Source: Karstenula rhodostoma CBS 690.94 (Eukaryota > Ascomycota > Dothideomycetes > Pleosporales > Didymosphaeriaceae). Taken from it: a DNA stretch of 64,000 nt. The position numbers and the translations under genes are program-made. The stretch is taken from NCBI GenBank assembly GCA_010093485.1, contig MU001503.1, forward strand, positions 1,013,132 through 1,077,131, in the 5' to 3' direction. The notes beneath the pieces are model-generated. The model had not been told where the DNA came from, made no database searches, and saw nothing but the letters and a program-made list of their open reading frames with translations. Positions 10,523 through 21,115 of the stretch are shown piece after piece (position 1 is the stretch's first letter; every line of letters starts with the position of its first letter).

Positions 10523-11074
10523 GGTTGCAACAACACACGTAGGGTAGCGACAGATGGAGGGCGCGGGGTAGCGAGCGTGGAGTCTACGGCAGCAGACGAG
10601 TATGCGCGAAGGATTGTGGACGTCAGCGGGCGTGCAACAGAAGAGGGCACGACGTTGAGCTGCGTCCGAGCTTGATTTCACGAGTGGCGCCGCAGAGGAC
10701 GCATAGGTATCGATTACGCGCCAGGGGAAGGAAGGAGCTAACGATCGCCGCTTCCGCCGCTCAGGCCACCCGACATGCATTCCTCAGGTAGCGATCAACA
10801 GCATTCGTATTCGCTGTGAGCAGTCGTGCGGAGGACAGAAGACGGATGCATCTTGTAGAGTGAGTGAGGAAATTCGAATTGGACTTTTCTTGTGTGCTAC
10901 GTGGTATCTCAAAATGGCCCAGAATCCTTCTGCAAGCCATGCCATCAAACTGCAAACTGACCCTACATATCGTACACGAGCCCTAGCCAAGGCTGTATGT
11001 TGTTCCAGAACGCCAGCCCTATAGTCCATTCCATGGCGAACCGACCACCCAAGAAAAGGAATCTTGTATGCATG
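10523..11074. other. Intergenic, Kre9-like promoter
   Basis: Upstream region of the Kre9-like gene and downstream region of the cyclin gene, both on the minus strand. No further gene seen. Confidence 0.45.
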
Positions 11075-12025
11075 CTACGACCGTGACCGTGGTATGCTCA
11101 ATTTGAACGACGATGGCAGTTTGGCCGTCATGACGGCAGCCTGGCCCGCCTTCTGCAGCGCGACCGTGGCATCTTGTAGCCGGTTCTCCGCCAGGAATTG
11201 CAGATCGAACGAAAGCAGAAATTCAATGCAGAGCTCTAGCCGGCTGAGCGCCACGTCGTCCACGCCGCCAACTGCTGCCAGTCGCTTCTGTGGCCACCGG
11301 TGGTCCTCGAGCGTCTTCATTGCCGTCGTCAAGCTCGCGAGCACTAACCGATGCATGGTGCGGTGTGTAAGCGGGACAGATTTCTCGACAAGGCTTAGTC
11401 GCAGGATGTAGGAGCCAGCCGCCAGCCAGACTCCTGCTGATAGCGGGCAGTACTGCTGGATGCGGTTGCAGTATTCCTCCAGGCTGACTTTCGGGACTGA
11501 CTTGGAGAAGAACTTGCGGGCCATGTTTGCTCGCTGCACATACTCGGGCTCCGCTCCTGCGCCAATGTCGGTAATGATAGGCTCATCGTGATGCGCTTCA
11601 GGCTGCTCCAGATCTGTTTTGGACGTCTGCGCTCTCTCTGCTGGTATGGGCGTTGCTGGCCGAGACACGGTGCGTTTATGCAGACGGATACCTGGAACGT
11701 TTTCTTTTCCTGAAGGGGTATGGGGCCGCGAAATAGGTGGTGTAGCGGGAATCTCGCCAGTAGCATTGGCAAGCGCAAGCACGGATCGCACTAGTATCTT
11801 CATGGCGGTTTCGCGGGACATGTTGGTGACATCCAGCTCTTCCTCGGCTGGTGGTGATGGCGCATCTCGAATGCTGAGGCTGTCGAACGCTGGCAGGACA
11901 CCAGCGTCCCCTGCTGGGTTTGGTGCTGAAGGCGGATTCATCGCTTTTGGTGTTGGCCTCACTGGTGCAACAAAGTGCCCAGGAAGGACAGTTGCTGGAG
12001 GGGTTGGGTGGCAGACTTGGAGCAT
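11075..12025 (-). CDS. Pho80-type (PCL family) cyclin
   Basis: Intronless, 316 residues. The cyclin box of the Pho80/PCL group runs from about residue 172 to 285: FFSKSVPKVSLEEYCNRI, YCPLSAGVWLAAGSYI, PLTHRTMHRLVLAS, then a RWPQKRLAAVGGV segment and SRLELCIEFLL. Such cyclins activate the Pho85-type kinase, which controls phosphate signalling, glycogen and morphogenesis. The N-terminal 170 residues look disordered, rich in Pro and Ser/Thr-Pro sites, with a KEN box at 107-109 that may mediate APC/C-dependent turnover. Which PCL subfamily it belongs to cannot be decided here. The frame is open upstream of 12025 for about 80 bp without an ATG, so the start is fairly secure. Confidence 0.88.
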   Translation of the reverse strand: MLQVCHPTPPATVLPGHFVAPVRPTPKAMNPPSAPNPAGDAGVLPAFDSLSIRDAPSPPAEEELDVTNMSRETAMKILVRSVLALANATGEIPATPPISRPHTPSGKENVPGIRLHKRTVSRPATPIPAERAQTSKTDLEQPEAHHDEPIITDIGAGAEPEYVQRANMARKFFSKSVPKVSLEEYCNRIQQYCPLSAGVWLAAGSYILRLSLVEKSVPLTHRTMHRLVLASLTTAMKTLEDHRWPQKRLAAVGGVDDVALSRLELCIEFLLSFDLQFLAENRLQDATVALQKAGQAAVMTAKLPSSFKLSIPRSRS

Positions 12026-13613
12026 TGGGGCTGATGCGGAAATAGAGGCGAGTTTGGCCGATGGATTGGTTGCGGCAACCGAGAGGCCGGCAACGTGAAG
12101 TGGTGGTTTGGCGATGATTTAATAAAGACAATGCTCCAGCAATGGAAATCACACGGCTTATATGCTGTGGCTGGGGCGAAGTGCGGGGGTTGACAAAGTG
12201 CCGAGGGGTTGATGCAACGGAGGTCGAGTATTTCCTAAACGGGGAAGCCACGAGAATGGTCGAGGGCGGGATGAGGTATTGCAGGCGAGGGTGTGGCGGG
12301 AAAGGGAAGGCTACTCGGGCACGGATGGTGTGTCGTGTTGAGATGATGGTGATGGAGGATCTGAGTGTGTGGTGGAGGGATCTTGTTAACAGGAGCACCA
12401 GGCTAGTGGGAGACCATGCAGTAATTGTCATCGATGGTGGCCATACGTGGAGTTCTGTGGGGACTTGGGCAGCCAGGGGGACGAGGCGGGTGGAGAGGGA
12501 AATTGCAAATGCGCTGGCAGGTCACGAGCAGGGCGGGTGGCAGGCTCGGAAGGGGCCAGTTGAGGCGGATGAGGAGTCTCGTGCAGTGCAGAATCTGGCC
12601 TAGAGCAAGGAGCGGCGGGCCGACAGTACGAGGCGAGCGCGCCTAGCACTCGAGGGTTGCGATCCAGACGCCACACAGCGGAGTGGGACTTGCGAGGTTG
12701 GCCAGGGTGGTTGGCGAGGCCTCGCTTTGCTATGCCGTGCAGCGCAGAGACGAGGGAGGCGGGCGAGGGTTGGACGGTATTGCGTATTGCGGGGAAGAGC
12801 GCGATCGGCCGATGCAGGGTGCAGAGCAGCCAAGAAGCACGGGTGCTGGACCATGTGAGTGGTGGTGAGTCGGATGAAGACTTCAGGCCTGGACAGCTGC
12901 TATAACAATAAATAAAGAAGCCCTCGCGGTATGCAGCGTGCATCGCGACCACCACGCCCTGGAGTGGAGCCCACCAGCTCCAGCCCCTCCTACTTGGCCA
13001 CATGTGGGCTGCGGCCCAAGGGGGAAGCTGGCTGCCGCATGGCGTCGGTTTATCCTCATGCCAAACCACCTCACGCGTCGCCAGCACCACCGTCGAGCCA
13101 GACTGCACCCCAACCCTTGCGCCACCGCCTCCCGTCTGCCGCACCGTCTGCCGTGCATGCCCAGTCGCGGAGACGGTACAACCCTACCGCGCCTTTGATG
13201 GACGTCTTGATTGACTTGATTGACCCGAACATATATCGTCTCCCGGCGTGGCGTCCTGCGATTTAGCCTCCCACTACTCTGCCCTAGCCGACACAGCCTG
13301 GACGACTCACACCCATCTTCTCTCTCACTCATCCAGCAAGACCGCATCGACTAGAAAGCGCATTGCTTCACGGCGCTGTGCTACGACGAGTGCCAGGACG
13401 CTTGTACATGGGTCTGCTGGACCTCACATAACAGTCTCACTACTAGGACCACCTTCTTCCATCTGCAATGTTACTGTTGCAGGTTGCCGTACCGCTGTTG
13501 ACGTCAGCGTGCACCCCGGCGGAGCATGTGGATAGGCTACCCACGGGACGGATACCGTCGTCCAGCATCACTCTCCACGCCCACAGCAATCGCAAGAGAC
13601 CATCGCAACCACG
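12026..13613. other. Long divergent intergenic region, cyclin / GH89
   Basis: These 1.6 kb lie between two divergent starts. Open frames on both strands (for example 12142-12603 plus and 12428-13144 minus) are low-complexity by-products of GC-rich DNA and show no domain. The region probably holds a long leader of the cyclin gene and the GH89 promoter. Confidence 0.45.
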
Positions 13614-15896
13614 ATGCGATTCGCTTCAGTTGCATGTGCGCTTGGCTCAATAGCCACTGCCGTAGCCGCTGCATCAACCCAAGGTCTCTACGACTTGGTA
13701 GAACGCCGACTCCCAGGACGCAGTCACGATTTTGCATTTGAGCTGAACGAGACGGTGCATGTCAACAGGACCACACCCCAGAATGACCACTACACAGTCA
13801 GCACGGCCTCTAATGGATCCATTGCCATCTCAGCCAGCAGCGTGAGCGCTTTGGCAACAGGCCTGCGGAGGTACTTCGTCGACATCGCTCACGTCGACTT
13901 GTACTGGTTCATTGGGAGTCGACTTGATCAGTTACCGCCCACGCTGCCGCGTCCGAATAGTACCATAACAGGAGCAAGCATTGTGCCCTGGAGATATTTC
14001 TTCAATACAGTGACCTTCTCGTACACAACGCCCTTCTGGTCCTGGTCCGATTGGGAGCTTGAGCTGGACTGGCTAGCCCTTCACGGAGTCAATCTGCCTC
14101 TCGCATGGGTCGGTTTCGAGAAGATCCTGCTGGACGCGTTCCAAGAGGTCAATCTCACGACCTCGCAAATCTTGCCTTTCTTTTCTGGCCCCGCGTTCCA
14201 AGCTTGGAACCGTTTTGGCAACACGCAGGGCTCTTGGGGCGGAGAGCTGCCCTTGCAATGGATCGATCAGCAATTCGAGCTGCAGCAGAAGATATTGTCG
14301 CGGATGCTGGAGTTGGGCATGACCCCGATCCTTCCAGCCTTTACTGGCTTCGTACCCAGGGCCTTGGTAGACGTGTACCCAAATGCGACCGTCGTCAACG
14401 GAAGCCAGTGGGAGGACTTCCCGCCCGAGTTCACAAACACCACCTTTCTCGAGCCCTCCGACCCGCTCTTCTCCGAGCTCCAAAACATCGTCGTGACCAA
14501 GCAACTCGACTACTACGGCAACATCACCCAATTCTACACCCTCGACCAGTACAACGAGAACGATCCCTACTCCGGAGATCTCGGCTATCTCCGCAACGTA
14601 ACCCGCGGCACCTGGCAGTCGCTCAAAGCCGCGAACCCCGGCGCTGTCTGGGTCATGCAAGGCTGGCTGTTCACCTCAAACGCCGACTTCTGGACCAACG
14701 AGCGCATCGAGGCGTATCTCTCCGGCGTGGAGGTCGACGAGGACATGCTCGTGCTGGATCTGTTCTCAGAAAGCCAGCCCCAATGGCAGCGCACGGATTC
14801 CTACTACGGCAAGCCCTGGATTTGGAACCAGCTCCACGACTACGGCGGTAACCAAGGCCTCTACGGCCAGATCGACAACGTGACCGTCAACCCCATCTCG
14901 GCGCTTGCCAACTCGTCCTCGCTCGTCGGCTTCGGCCTCACCCCCGAGGGCCAGGAGGGCAACGAGATCATGTACGCGCTCCTCCTCGACCAAGCCTGGT
15001 CACCCACCCCCATCGACACAGCAGCCTACTTCCAGTCCTGGGTCCGCACGCGCTACACAGGCAACAACAGCATCCCCCCGCAGCTCTACACCGCCTGGGA
15101 GCTCCTCCGTACCAGCGCCTACAACAACACAAACCTCACCTCCAACGCCGTGTCCAAAGCCATCTTCGAACTCGCCCCCAACACCACCCACCTCACAAAC
15201 CGCACAGGCCACCATCCCACGACAATAAACTACGACCCCGCCGTCGTGGTCGATGCCTGGAAGAACCTCTACGCCGCCGCAGCCACGGAACCCGCTCTCT
15301 GGACCAACGCAGCATACAAGCACGACTTCGTCGACGTCACGCGGCAGGTCTACTCCAACGCTTTTGCATCCACTTACGCGGACCTGCTGGACGTCTGGAC
15401 CCACCCCAACAGCACGGCCCGCCCCTTGGCCGCCCACGCAGCGTCCTTGCTCCTCCTCCTCCGCTCCCTCGACCCCCTCCTCGCCACCCTCCCCCAGTTC
15501 AACCTCGCCCCCTGGCTCGCCTCCGCCCGCACCCTCGCCCTCGCTACACCCAACGGATCCACGTCCGCCGTGGTCGCGGACTTTTACGAGTACAACGCCC
15601 GCAACCAGATCACGCGGTGGGGCCCGCACGGGGAGATCAACGACTACGCCTCCAAGTCGTGGGGCGGGCTCGTCGGGGACTACTATCTGCCGCGGTGGCT
15701 TGTGTTTCTGGAGTATCTGGGGGGCGTGACGCCGGCCGCGTACGAGGATGGCGCGGTGCGGGCGCGGATCGAGGGCGTGGAGGCGGGGTTTCAGGTGGCG
15801 GGGAGCGGGCTGGGGGTGCGCGAGAGCTCGGGGGATGTGAGGGGGGTGGTGGAGAGTGCGGTTGTGCCGGCGTTGAGGGAGGTGGGGCTGCTGTGA
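13614..15896 (+). CDS. Alpha-N-acetylglucosaminidase, glycoside hydrolase family 89
   Basis: Secreted or vacuolar exo-glycosidase, 760 residues in one exon, close to the length of human NAGLU (743). Residues 1-19 form a signal peptide. The NAGLU layout is present: an N-terminal small domain (to about 110), then the TIM-barrel with WRYFFNTVTFSYTTPFWSW, WELELDWLALHGVNLPLAWVG, FGNTQGSWGG, LDQYNENDP and VLDLFSESQPQW, and a helical C-terminal domain. It should remove terminal alpha-linked GlcNAc from glycans. Many N-glycosylation sequons occur. Codons are strongly C-ending toward the 3' half, which also creates long antisense frames. The lack of introns contrasts with most neighbours. Confidence 0.93.
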   Translation: MRFASVACALGSIATAVAAASTQGLYDLVERRLPGRSHDFAFELNETVHVNRTTPQNDHYTVSTASNGSIAISASSVSALATGLRRYFVDIAHVDLYWFIGSRLDQLPPTLPRPNSTITGASIVPWRYFFNTVTFSYTTPFWSWSDWELELDWLALHGVNLPLAWVGFEKILLDAFQEVNLTTSQILPFFSGPAFQAWNRFGNTQGSWGGELPLQWIDQQFELQQKILSRMLELGMTPILPAFTGFVPRALVDVYPNATVVNGSQWEDFPPEFTNTTFLEPSDPLFSELQNIVVTKQLDYYGNITQFYTLDQYNENDPYSGDLGYLRNVTRGTWQSLKAANPGAVWVMQGWLFTSNADFWTNERIEAYLSGVEVDEDMLVLDLFSESQPQWQRTDSYYGKPWIWNQLHDYGGNQGLYGQIDNVTVNPISALANSSSLVGFGLTPEGQEGNEIMYALLLDQAWSPTPIDTAAYFQSWVRTRYTGNNSIPPQLYTAWELLRTSAYNNTNLTSNAVSKAIFELAPNTTHLTNRTGHHPTTINYDPAVVVDAWKNLYAAAATEPALWTNAAYKHDFVDVTRQVYSNAFASTYADLLDVWTHPNSTARPLAAHAASLLLLLRSLDPLLATLPQFNLAPWLASARTLALATPNGSTSAVVADFYEYNARNQITRWGPHGEINDYASKSWGGLVGDYYLPRWLVFLEYLGGVTPAAYEDGAVRARIEGVEAGFQVAGSGLGVRESSGDVRGVVESAVVPALREVGLL

Positions 15897-16363
15897 GCAT
15901 CGGTAGGTAGGGAATGAAGATGTCATTCACGTACAGTACGGTACAGTCCAGTACATCTTGCGTGACTGACTGATACAAACATGGGATGGCTTTTTGGCTA
16001 ATTACTGCTATATCACACAGCCTAAAACACGGTCGAACGCCCGCCGGCGCCGCGGCTAGCTCTTTAAAAGTACAATTGATACCCGGCATATATGGGTATC
16101 GGCCATTCCTGGCCTGACTCCACCACCGTACATATGAAACACACTCCAAGTATACGGGAATAGATGGCATGCCAGGTACATACGATCTTAGACAGCGACA
16201 CAGATAACTTCGAAATGGAAGACGTAGTCCCTGCAACCGGTCGTATGACTGATTACATGTCGCTGGGGAGTTTCGGACGCTGCATGACTGATCAGACAAG
16301 TTGTTTTGCAACCGCACAGCCCACGAAGGAACAGAGCAGAATTCAGGAATGCAGTGCGGTGCA
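15897..16363. other. Convergent 3' intergenic region, GH89 / BTB
   Basis: No gene seen. It holds the 3' ends of two convergent genes. A short GTAC-rich stretch (about 15931-15955, repeating AGTAC/GGTAC) is the only pattern noticed. Confidence 0.45.
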
Positions 16364-17457
16364 TTATACCTGACTCACTCTAGCCCTTTTGCGACTGCTG
16401 CCAGGCACGACCGCCGGACCCCTGTGCGAGCTCTCGCCGTCGCCCCCGCGGCCCTTGCCCTTCTCCTGGTTGTCCAGGACCAACTGCAGCACATCGTACG
16501 AGAACTGTGGGAACTCGAGACACATGGCGCGGAACTCTGGCTCTGCCTCGTGGCGCAGGCTGAAGGAACGGGTGGCCCAGAAAGCGGCGACGGGCTTGCG
16601 GATGGTGTTGTCTTCGGGGTTGGATTCCTTGTAGACGTAGCGGGCGTACGCAAGCTCGCCCTTTGCGGTCGAGGCGGTGCGGTGGATCTTGCTGTGTGCG
16701 AGAGACTTGAGGCTGGGGAGCTGGAGGCGGTCGGCGAGGGTATAGATGCGGGCGTGGACAAGGAGGCCGAGACCGTCATTGTCGGGAGCGGGCTGGCGCG
16801 GGTCCTTCTCGAGGGGAGCGTCGCGTCCAGAGGACGTCTTCTTGGGGAAGTATTCGCCTGTGTACAGGTATTCGATGGCAGAGCCCATGGCATCCGCGTC
16901 GACATCGCTCATGATGATTTGACGGGGCTGCAGTTCGTGTCAGTCGCTGCTTGACACCGGGGTCTATGGCATGCGGCTTACGCCTCCTGGTGCGAACTGC
17001 TCGACTTCTGTTGCGAACGCTGGGCACTTGACCAGGACTGCCTCGTGCGCAGAGTATGTGGTTCGTTCGGCTCCAGATCCGACGACGATCTCGATGATCG
17101 GGCTCTTCATCAGGCTGTTATCTGATCAGTAGTCGTCCAGCCATCACTGCATTCCTCAACAGCACGATTGGACGCCAGTTGGCCTGGTGGGGCCGACGGC
17201 TTCTTGTTCCAAGCTGAACGGTCGCATAGGACCAATTGGCGTCCTACTGGCGTCGCATCGCTCGTGGAGTATGGACAGAGAGTTTCCCAGGGGAACCAGG
17301 CTTACTCAGAGAACAGCACCAGCTTTGGCGTCTCCGGCTCGAGCTCGGTGAGGGTAGGTTCGTCGCCCGCGCCCGCACCAGCGCCGGCGCTCTCCTCCAT
17401 GTCAACGTCCTCGGCCGGCGTCCCTTCTATGGGTGTCTGATTCTCCGTATCCGCCAT
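16364..17457 (-). CDS. BTB/POZ domain protein
   Basis: 282 residues from three exons; introns 17115-17305 (191 bp, long for this window) and 16928-16981. After an acidic, Gly/Ala-rich N-terminus, the BTB fold begins near residue 47 (KLVLFSDLMKSPIIEIVVG, AHEAVLVKCPAFATEVEQF) and includes the hallmark MGSAIEYLYTGEYFP at 109-123, followed by ARIYTLADRLQLPSLKSLA. BTB proteins form dimers and often act as Cullin-3 substrate adaptors. No second domain such as Kelch or MATH is present. The C-terminus SSRKRARVSQV is a likely nuclear localisation signal. The frame at the first junction only works with the AACAG acceptor at 17115. Target unknown. Confidence 0.86.
17168..17244. repeat. Imperfect inverted repeat in BTB intron 1
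   Basis: GGACGCCAGTTGG near 17171 and its near reverse complement CCAATTGGCGTCC near 17232 match at 12 of 13 positions and flank about 48 bp. They fall within the unusually long first intron and could form a hairpin in the pre-mRNA. Confidence 0.5.
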
Positions 17458-18020
17458 AACTTGAGGTTGTCCAGGAAATGCGTGGAAAAAGAGAGTGCGC
17501 GAAGAAGACTAAAACTGTCGGCGGAGCTCGGAAAACGGAAGCTGCGAAGGGTGAGCAATTGCGGGTGAGCGCGAAGAGAAAAGTGCGGAAGCGCAGACGG
17601 AAACAGACAAGGTGGACGAAAGGCTGCGACGGGCGCGTCGAGTGCGAGAGGCTACTTACGTTGGGCTGCTGGAGGAGGCTGGCGTGGTGGTGGCTGGTAG
17701 CTGGCCTTGAAGAAGCTCGGTCCTGTGCTCTTACCCAAACGTCCGCGTTCCTGCGTTAGCGCCAACCCTCCCATCCCATATTGTATCGTATATAACCTCT
17801 TCCATCAATCCCACACCCGTCAACTGCAGGTCCGTAACGAAAAAATAGCTCGACCTCCATGATGCACGTAAGTCTTTCCCCGCGGTGTTCGAAGGATCAT
17901 GCGAAACGCTGCTGCCTAGCAGGCGCGCCCCCGCCATCCTACACATGCAGATAAATATATCACTCCATTCCATGAGACATCCCCGCAGCACACACTAGCC
18001 TTTGGACCACTTCTCTAGAC
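17458..18020. promoter_or_regulatory. Divergent promoter, BTB / esterase
   Basis: 563 bp between two divergent start codons. No gene recognised. The plus-strand frames here are Lys/Arg-rich by-products and end before the esterase. Confidence 0.45.
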
Positions 18021-19001
18021 ATGTCGGCCTCTGCACGCAATATTCCAGTTCACAAAAGTCCTCTCGTCGTCGAGCCAACGGGGTCTCACAAGACAACCAT
18101 GATCGTCCTCCACGGCCGTGGCTCCACTGCTGAGAGGTTCGCCGAACCATTTCTTGCGAGTCTTGTGTCAGAAGCAGCAGCCTCAAATGTCGCAGAACGA
18201 GCCAACGCGGTCTTCCAGGATTACTTCCCCAACACCAAGTTCGTTTACCCTACCGCGCCGCTGCGCCGGGCGGTGGCTTTCAACCGCAGCCTTACGCACC
18301 AGTGGTTCGACAAGTGGTCGCCGCAGCACCCGGAACTGAAGCAGCATCTGCAAGTGCCTGGACTGCGCGAGACAAGCACATATCTACATGGACTAATCCA
18401 GCAAGAGATTGATATTATAGGTGCACCGCATGTTGCTCTCGTCGGCCTTAGCCAGGGATGTGCATCTAGTCTCATAGCGACGCTGCTATGGCGGGGCGAG
18501 CCCTTTGGGGCAGTGGTAGGGATGTGCGGCTATCTCCCGTTTCGAGCAAGCATGGTCGATGTTGTGGATGAAGCAGACGACGAAGACAATCCGTTCGCGG
18601 AAACGAAGGGCGATGCGAACGGGGTAACTGAGCGGGAAACTGAAGAGTCCGAGACCAACACGAAGTCTGAGAAAGCCATCGCATGGCTGCATACAGAGCT
18701 TGAGATGGACAAGGAAGACGTACATATTGAGCCGCCGCCTATCCAGTCGATACCTATCTTCATGGGCCACGGAACCGAAGATCCACTGATCCCTTGTGAA
18801 CATGGCAGACAGGCTGTTGAGTTTCTGCGAGCCATTGATGCGGATATTGAGTGGAACGAGTATGAAGGGTTGGATCACTGGTATTCGGCGGATATGCTGC
18901 GAGACATCATCGACTTTATAAAGAGGCGAACAGGATGGGAGAGCACCACCCTAACCAAATCTGGCGATATCATTGGGGTGGAGGACCAACGCGAAAGCTA
19001 G
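18021..19001 (+). CDS. Acyl-protein thioesterase / phospholipase-carboxylesterase-like alpha/beta hydrolase
   Basis: Single exon, 326 residues, no signal peptide, so probably cytosolic. The alpha/beta-hydrolase triad is visible: nucleophile Ser144 in GLSQGC (142-147), Asp254 in HGTEDPLIP and His286 in EGLDHWYS; the oxyanion segment is LHGRG at 30-34. The pattern is that of the LYPLA/APT family, which cleaves acyl thioesters or lysophospholipids. It is larger than the 220-240 residues usual for APT1. The extra length is mainly an acidic, Lys/Glu/Thr-rich insert at about 178-232, probably a flexible loop. This insert type is common in filamentous-fungal paralogues. Substrate unknown. Confidence 0.88.
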   Translation: MSASARNIPVHKSPLVVEPTGSHKTTMIVLHGRGSTAERFAEPFLASLVSEAAASNVAERANAVFQDYFPNTKFVYPTAPLRRAVAFNRSLTHQWFDKWSPQHPELKQHLQVPGLRETSTYLHGLIQQEIDIIGAPHVALVGLSQGCASSLIATLLWRGEPFGAVVGMCGYLPFRASMVDVVDEADDEDNPFAETKGDANGVTERETEESETNTKSEKAIAWLHTELEMDKEDVHIEPPPIQSIPIFMGHGTEDPLIPCEHGRQAVEFLRAIDADIEWNEYEGLDHWYSADMLRDIIDFIKRRTGWESTTLTKSGDIIGVEDQRES

Positions 19002-19465
19002 CCGGAAGATTTCCTGACACGGTTACAAACATGTAAGGAGAAGAGGACCGAAGGTATTCTCAATGCTCAATCTTCAACAATCATCACATCTTGAATATTT
19101 GATGCTAAGACGCCGCCATTTTCATCGACGAACCATGGCAAGGCAGCCCGTCCGCCAAGGACGTCCAAGAGCTGCACGTGTTTTCAGACTGAGGATGATA
19201 GCGGAGGATACTCGGTGCCAAGGTCGCAGCATCTTGGCTGCGTCCTGCCAATGAAGAGAGCTTGCGAACAGCAATATCCGTATCACGCACGTGTGTCGCG
19301 TGTTACACCCACATTCTATCCATGGCTAACACCTACCCTATACGGTATGGATACGACAGTGCTACGTGATGCAATCTCAAGTGGTATAAATACAATGGAG
19401 CTGAAGACATGCTATGGCTCTGTACCCCGCTCGGCCACTCTTTTCATCATTAGTTGGCAATCAAC
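19002..19465 (+). promoter_or_regulatory. Alkaline phosphatase promoter region with two CACGTG boxes
   Basis: Perfect CACGTG motifs at 19175-19180 and 19288-19293, and a TATA box TATAAATA at 19385-19392, lie 291, 178 and 81 bp upstream of the alkaline phosphatase ATG. CACGTG is the core recognised by Pho4/NUC-1 bHLH factors that switch on phosphatases under phosphate starvation, so phosphate control is a reasonable inference. The first part of the region is the 3' end of the esterase gene. Confidence 0.55.
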
Positions 19466-21010
19466 ATGCAGTACTCAATCACTCTTTTGGCGGCAGGTCT
19501 TGTGGCCCAGACAGGCTTGACATGGGCGGTACCCCAGGCCAAGAACTTTATCTACATTGTGCCGGATGGCTATGGGCAAGCCTCCCAAACAATGGCACGT
19601 GATTACGTTTCACTCCAGAAGACCGGCTCGAATGCAAGTGCACCAATTATTCAAGAGCTCGCTGGAGACCGATTGGTATGTAGAGAATATCTAAAACAGA
19701 AGGGAAGTCTCCCTGACTGAAGACAGGTCCTCGGCACAGTCCGAACGCACGCCAGCGACAATTTGATTACCGACTCAGCTGCTTCTGGAACAGCTTTTTC
19801 ATGCGGCCACAAATCATACAATGATGCCATCTCTGTGACTCCAGATGGACGACCTGTAGGCTCCATCCTCGAGACCGCCAAACTTGCTGGTTTCAAGACC
19901 GCCCTGGTCGTCACATCGACCATCAACCACGCTACCCCAGCAGTCTACTCTGCCCATGTTGCAAACCGCGACTCCTACGAGGCCATCGCCGCCCAGCAAA
20001 TCGGCTACTCCCACCCCCTCGGCCCCGTCGTCGACATCCTCTTGGGCGGTGGCCGCTGCTACTTCAAGCCTCAATCCGACTCAACATCATGCCGCAGCGA
20101 CGACGTCGATCTCTTTGGTTTCGCCCGGAAGAAGGGATACCACGTAATGCAGGACCGAGCCGCATTCGACGCGTACCTCGGCGGCTACACCACCAACGCC
20201 AGTCTCCCGTACATCGGCCTCTTCAACGACGACCAGATGATGTACGAAATCGACCGCGCTCAGGCGCCCGAGAAAGAGCCCTCGCTGCTCGAGATGGCCC
20301 AAGCAGCACTGCGGAGCTTGGAACAGGCAACGCGCGCGTCCGCAAAGGGATACTTCATCATGATCGAGGCGTCGCGCATCGACCACGCGGGCCACGCAAA
20401 CGACGCCGCAGCCCACGTCCACGACACCGTCATGTACAACGAGGTCCTCGGCTTCGTCCAGAACTGGGTCGATGCGCATCCCGACACCATGCTCATGAGT
20501 GCCGCGGACCACGAGTGCGGCGGCCTGACGACCAACGGCTTCGATCCCGCGCCCCTCGTCGGCGTGCAGCACTCGTTTGAGTATCTCGAGACGCGCTGGA
20601 AAGCTTACAACGGCACCGACAAGCGCGGCTACTTCGTCTCCACCATTCTCCCTGCCGCGGGCCTCGCCGACGCCACGTCCGCACAGGTCGACGCGCTCCT
20701 CGCGGCTAGCAGCCCCTGGGCGCAGATGAAGATCATGATTGCGAAGAAAGCCGGCGTTAACTGGTCTACTGGCGGGCACACGGCTACGGATGTCACCCTG
20801 CATGGGTATGCGGCGGGGGCGAAGTGGAGGGAGTTCAAGGGGGACATGGCGGGGAACCATGATAATACTGAGTTGCCGCGGTACATTGAGAAGGTGCTGG
20901 GGCTGGACATGGATGCGACGACAGCGAAGCTGAGGGCGGTGAATGGGAGTTGGGTTGCGGGGCCGGAGGCGGCGAGGAGGAGCGTGGGAGACAAGAGGCA
21001 TTCGCATTAG
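19466..21010 (+). CDS. Secreted alkaline phosphatase (PhoA/ALP family)
   Basis: 497 residues from two exons (intron 19676-19726). A signal peptide covers about residues 1-21. The ALP metal site Asp34 lies in IVPDGYGQAS, and the phosphorylated Ser87 is in the hallmark TDSAASGTAF (85-94). Further metal-binding stations are MIEASRIDHAGHAND, AADHECGG and NWSTGGHTATDV. The enzyme hydrolyses phosphate monoesters using two Zn and one Mg. Having a signal peptide and no N-terminal membrane anchor makes it extracellular rather than vacuolar Pho8-like. The ATG at 19466 was chosen because it starts the signal peptide. Two CACGTG boxes upstream suggest phosphate-starvation control. It is convergent with the SGNH esterase, 105 bp between stops. 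Confidence 0.93.
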
Positions 21011-21115
21011 AAGCCGTGCTCGTTTCATAAAATAAAATAAAAAAGTTATGTCAGGGGGTAACTGTCTGTTAAGCTTCTTAAATAAAACACATACAAGCTT
21101 TGTTTCGTCCTCGCA

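Noticed and set aside
12428..13144. 238-residue minus-strand open frame between the cyclin and GH89 genes
   Set aside because: Composition-driven, no domain, no consistent splicing; several other frames over the same DNA are equally open.
15000..15926. 308-residue minus-strand frame opposite the GH89 gene
   Set aside because: Antisense shadow caused by C-ending codons of the real gene; Pro/Arg/Gly-rich low complexity.
20087..21028. 313-residue minus-strand frame opposite the alkaline phosphatase
   Set aside because: Antisense of a well-supported gene with catalytic motifs; Arg/Val/Gly-rich with no features.
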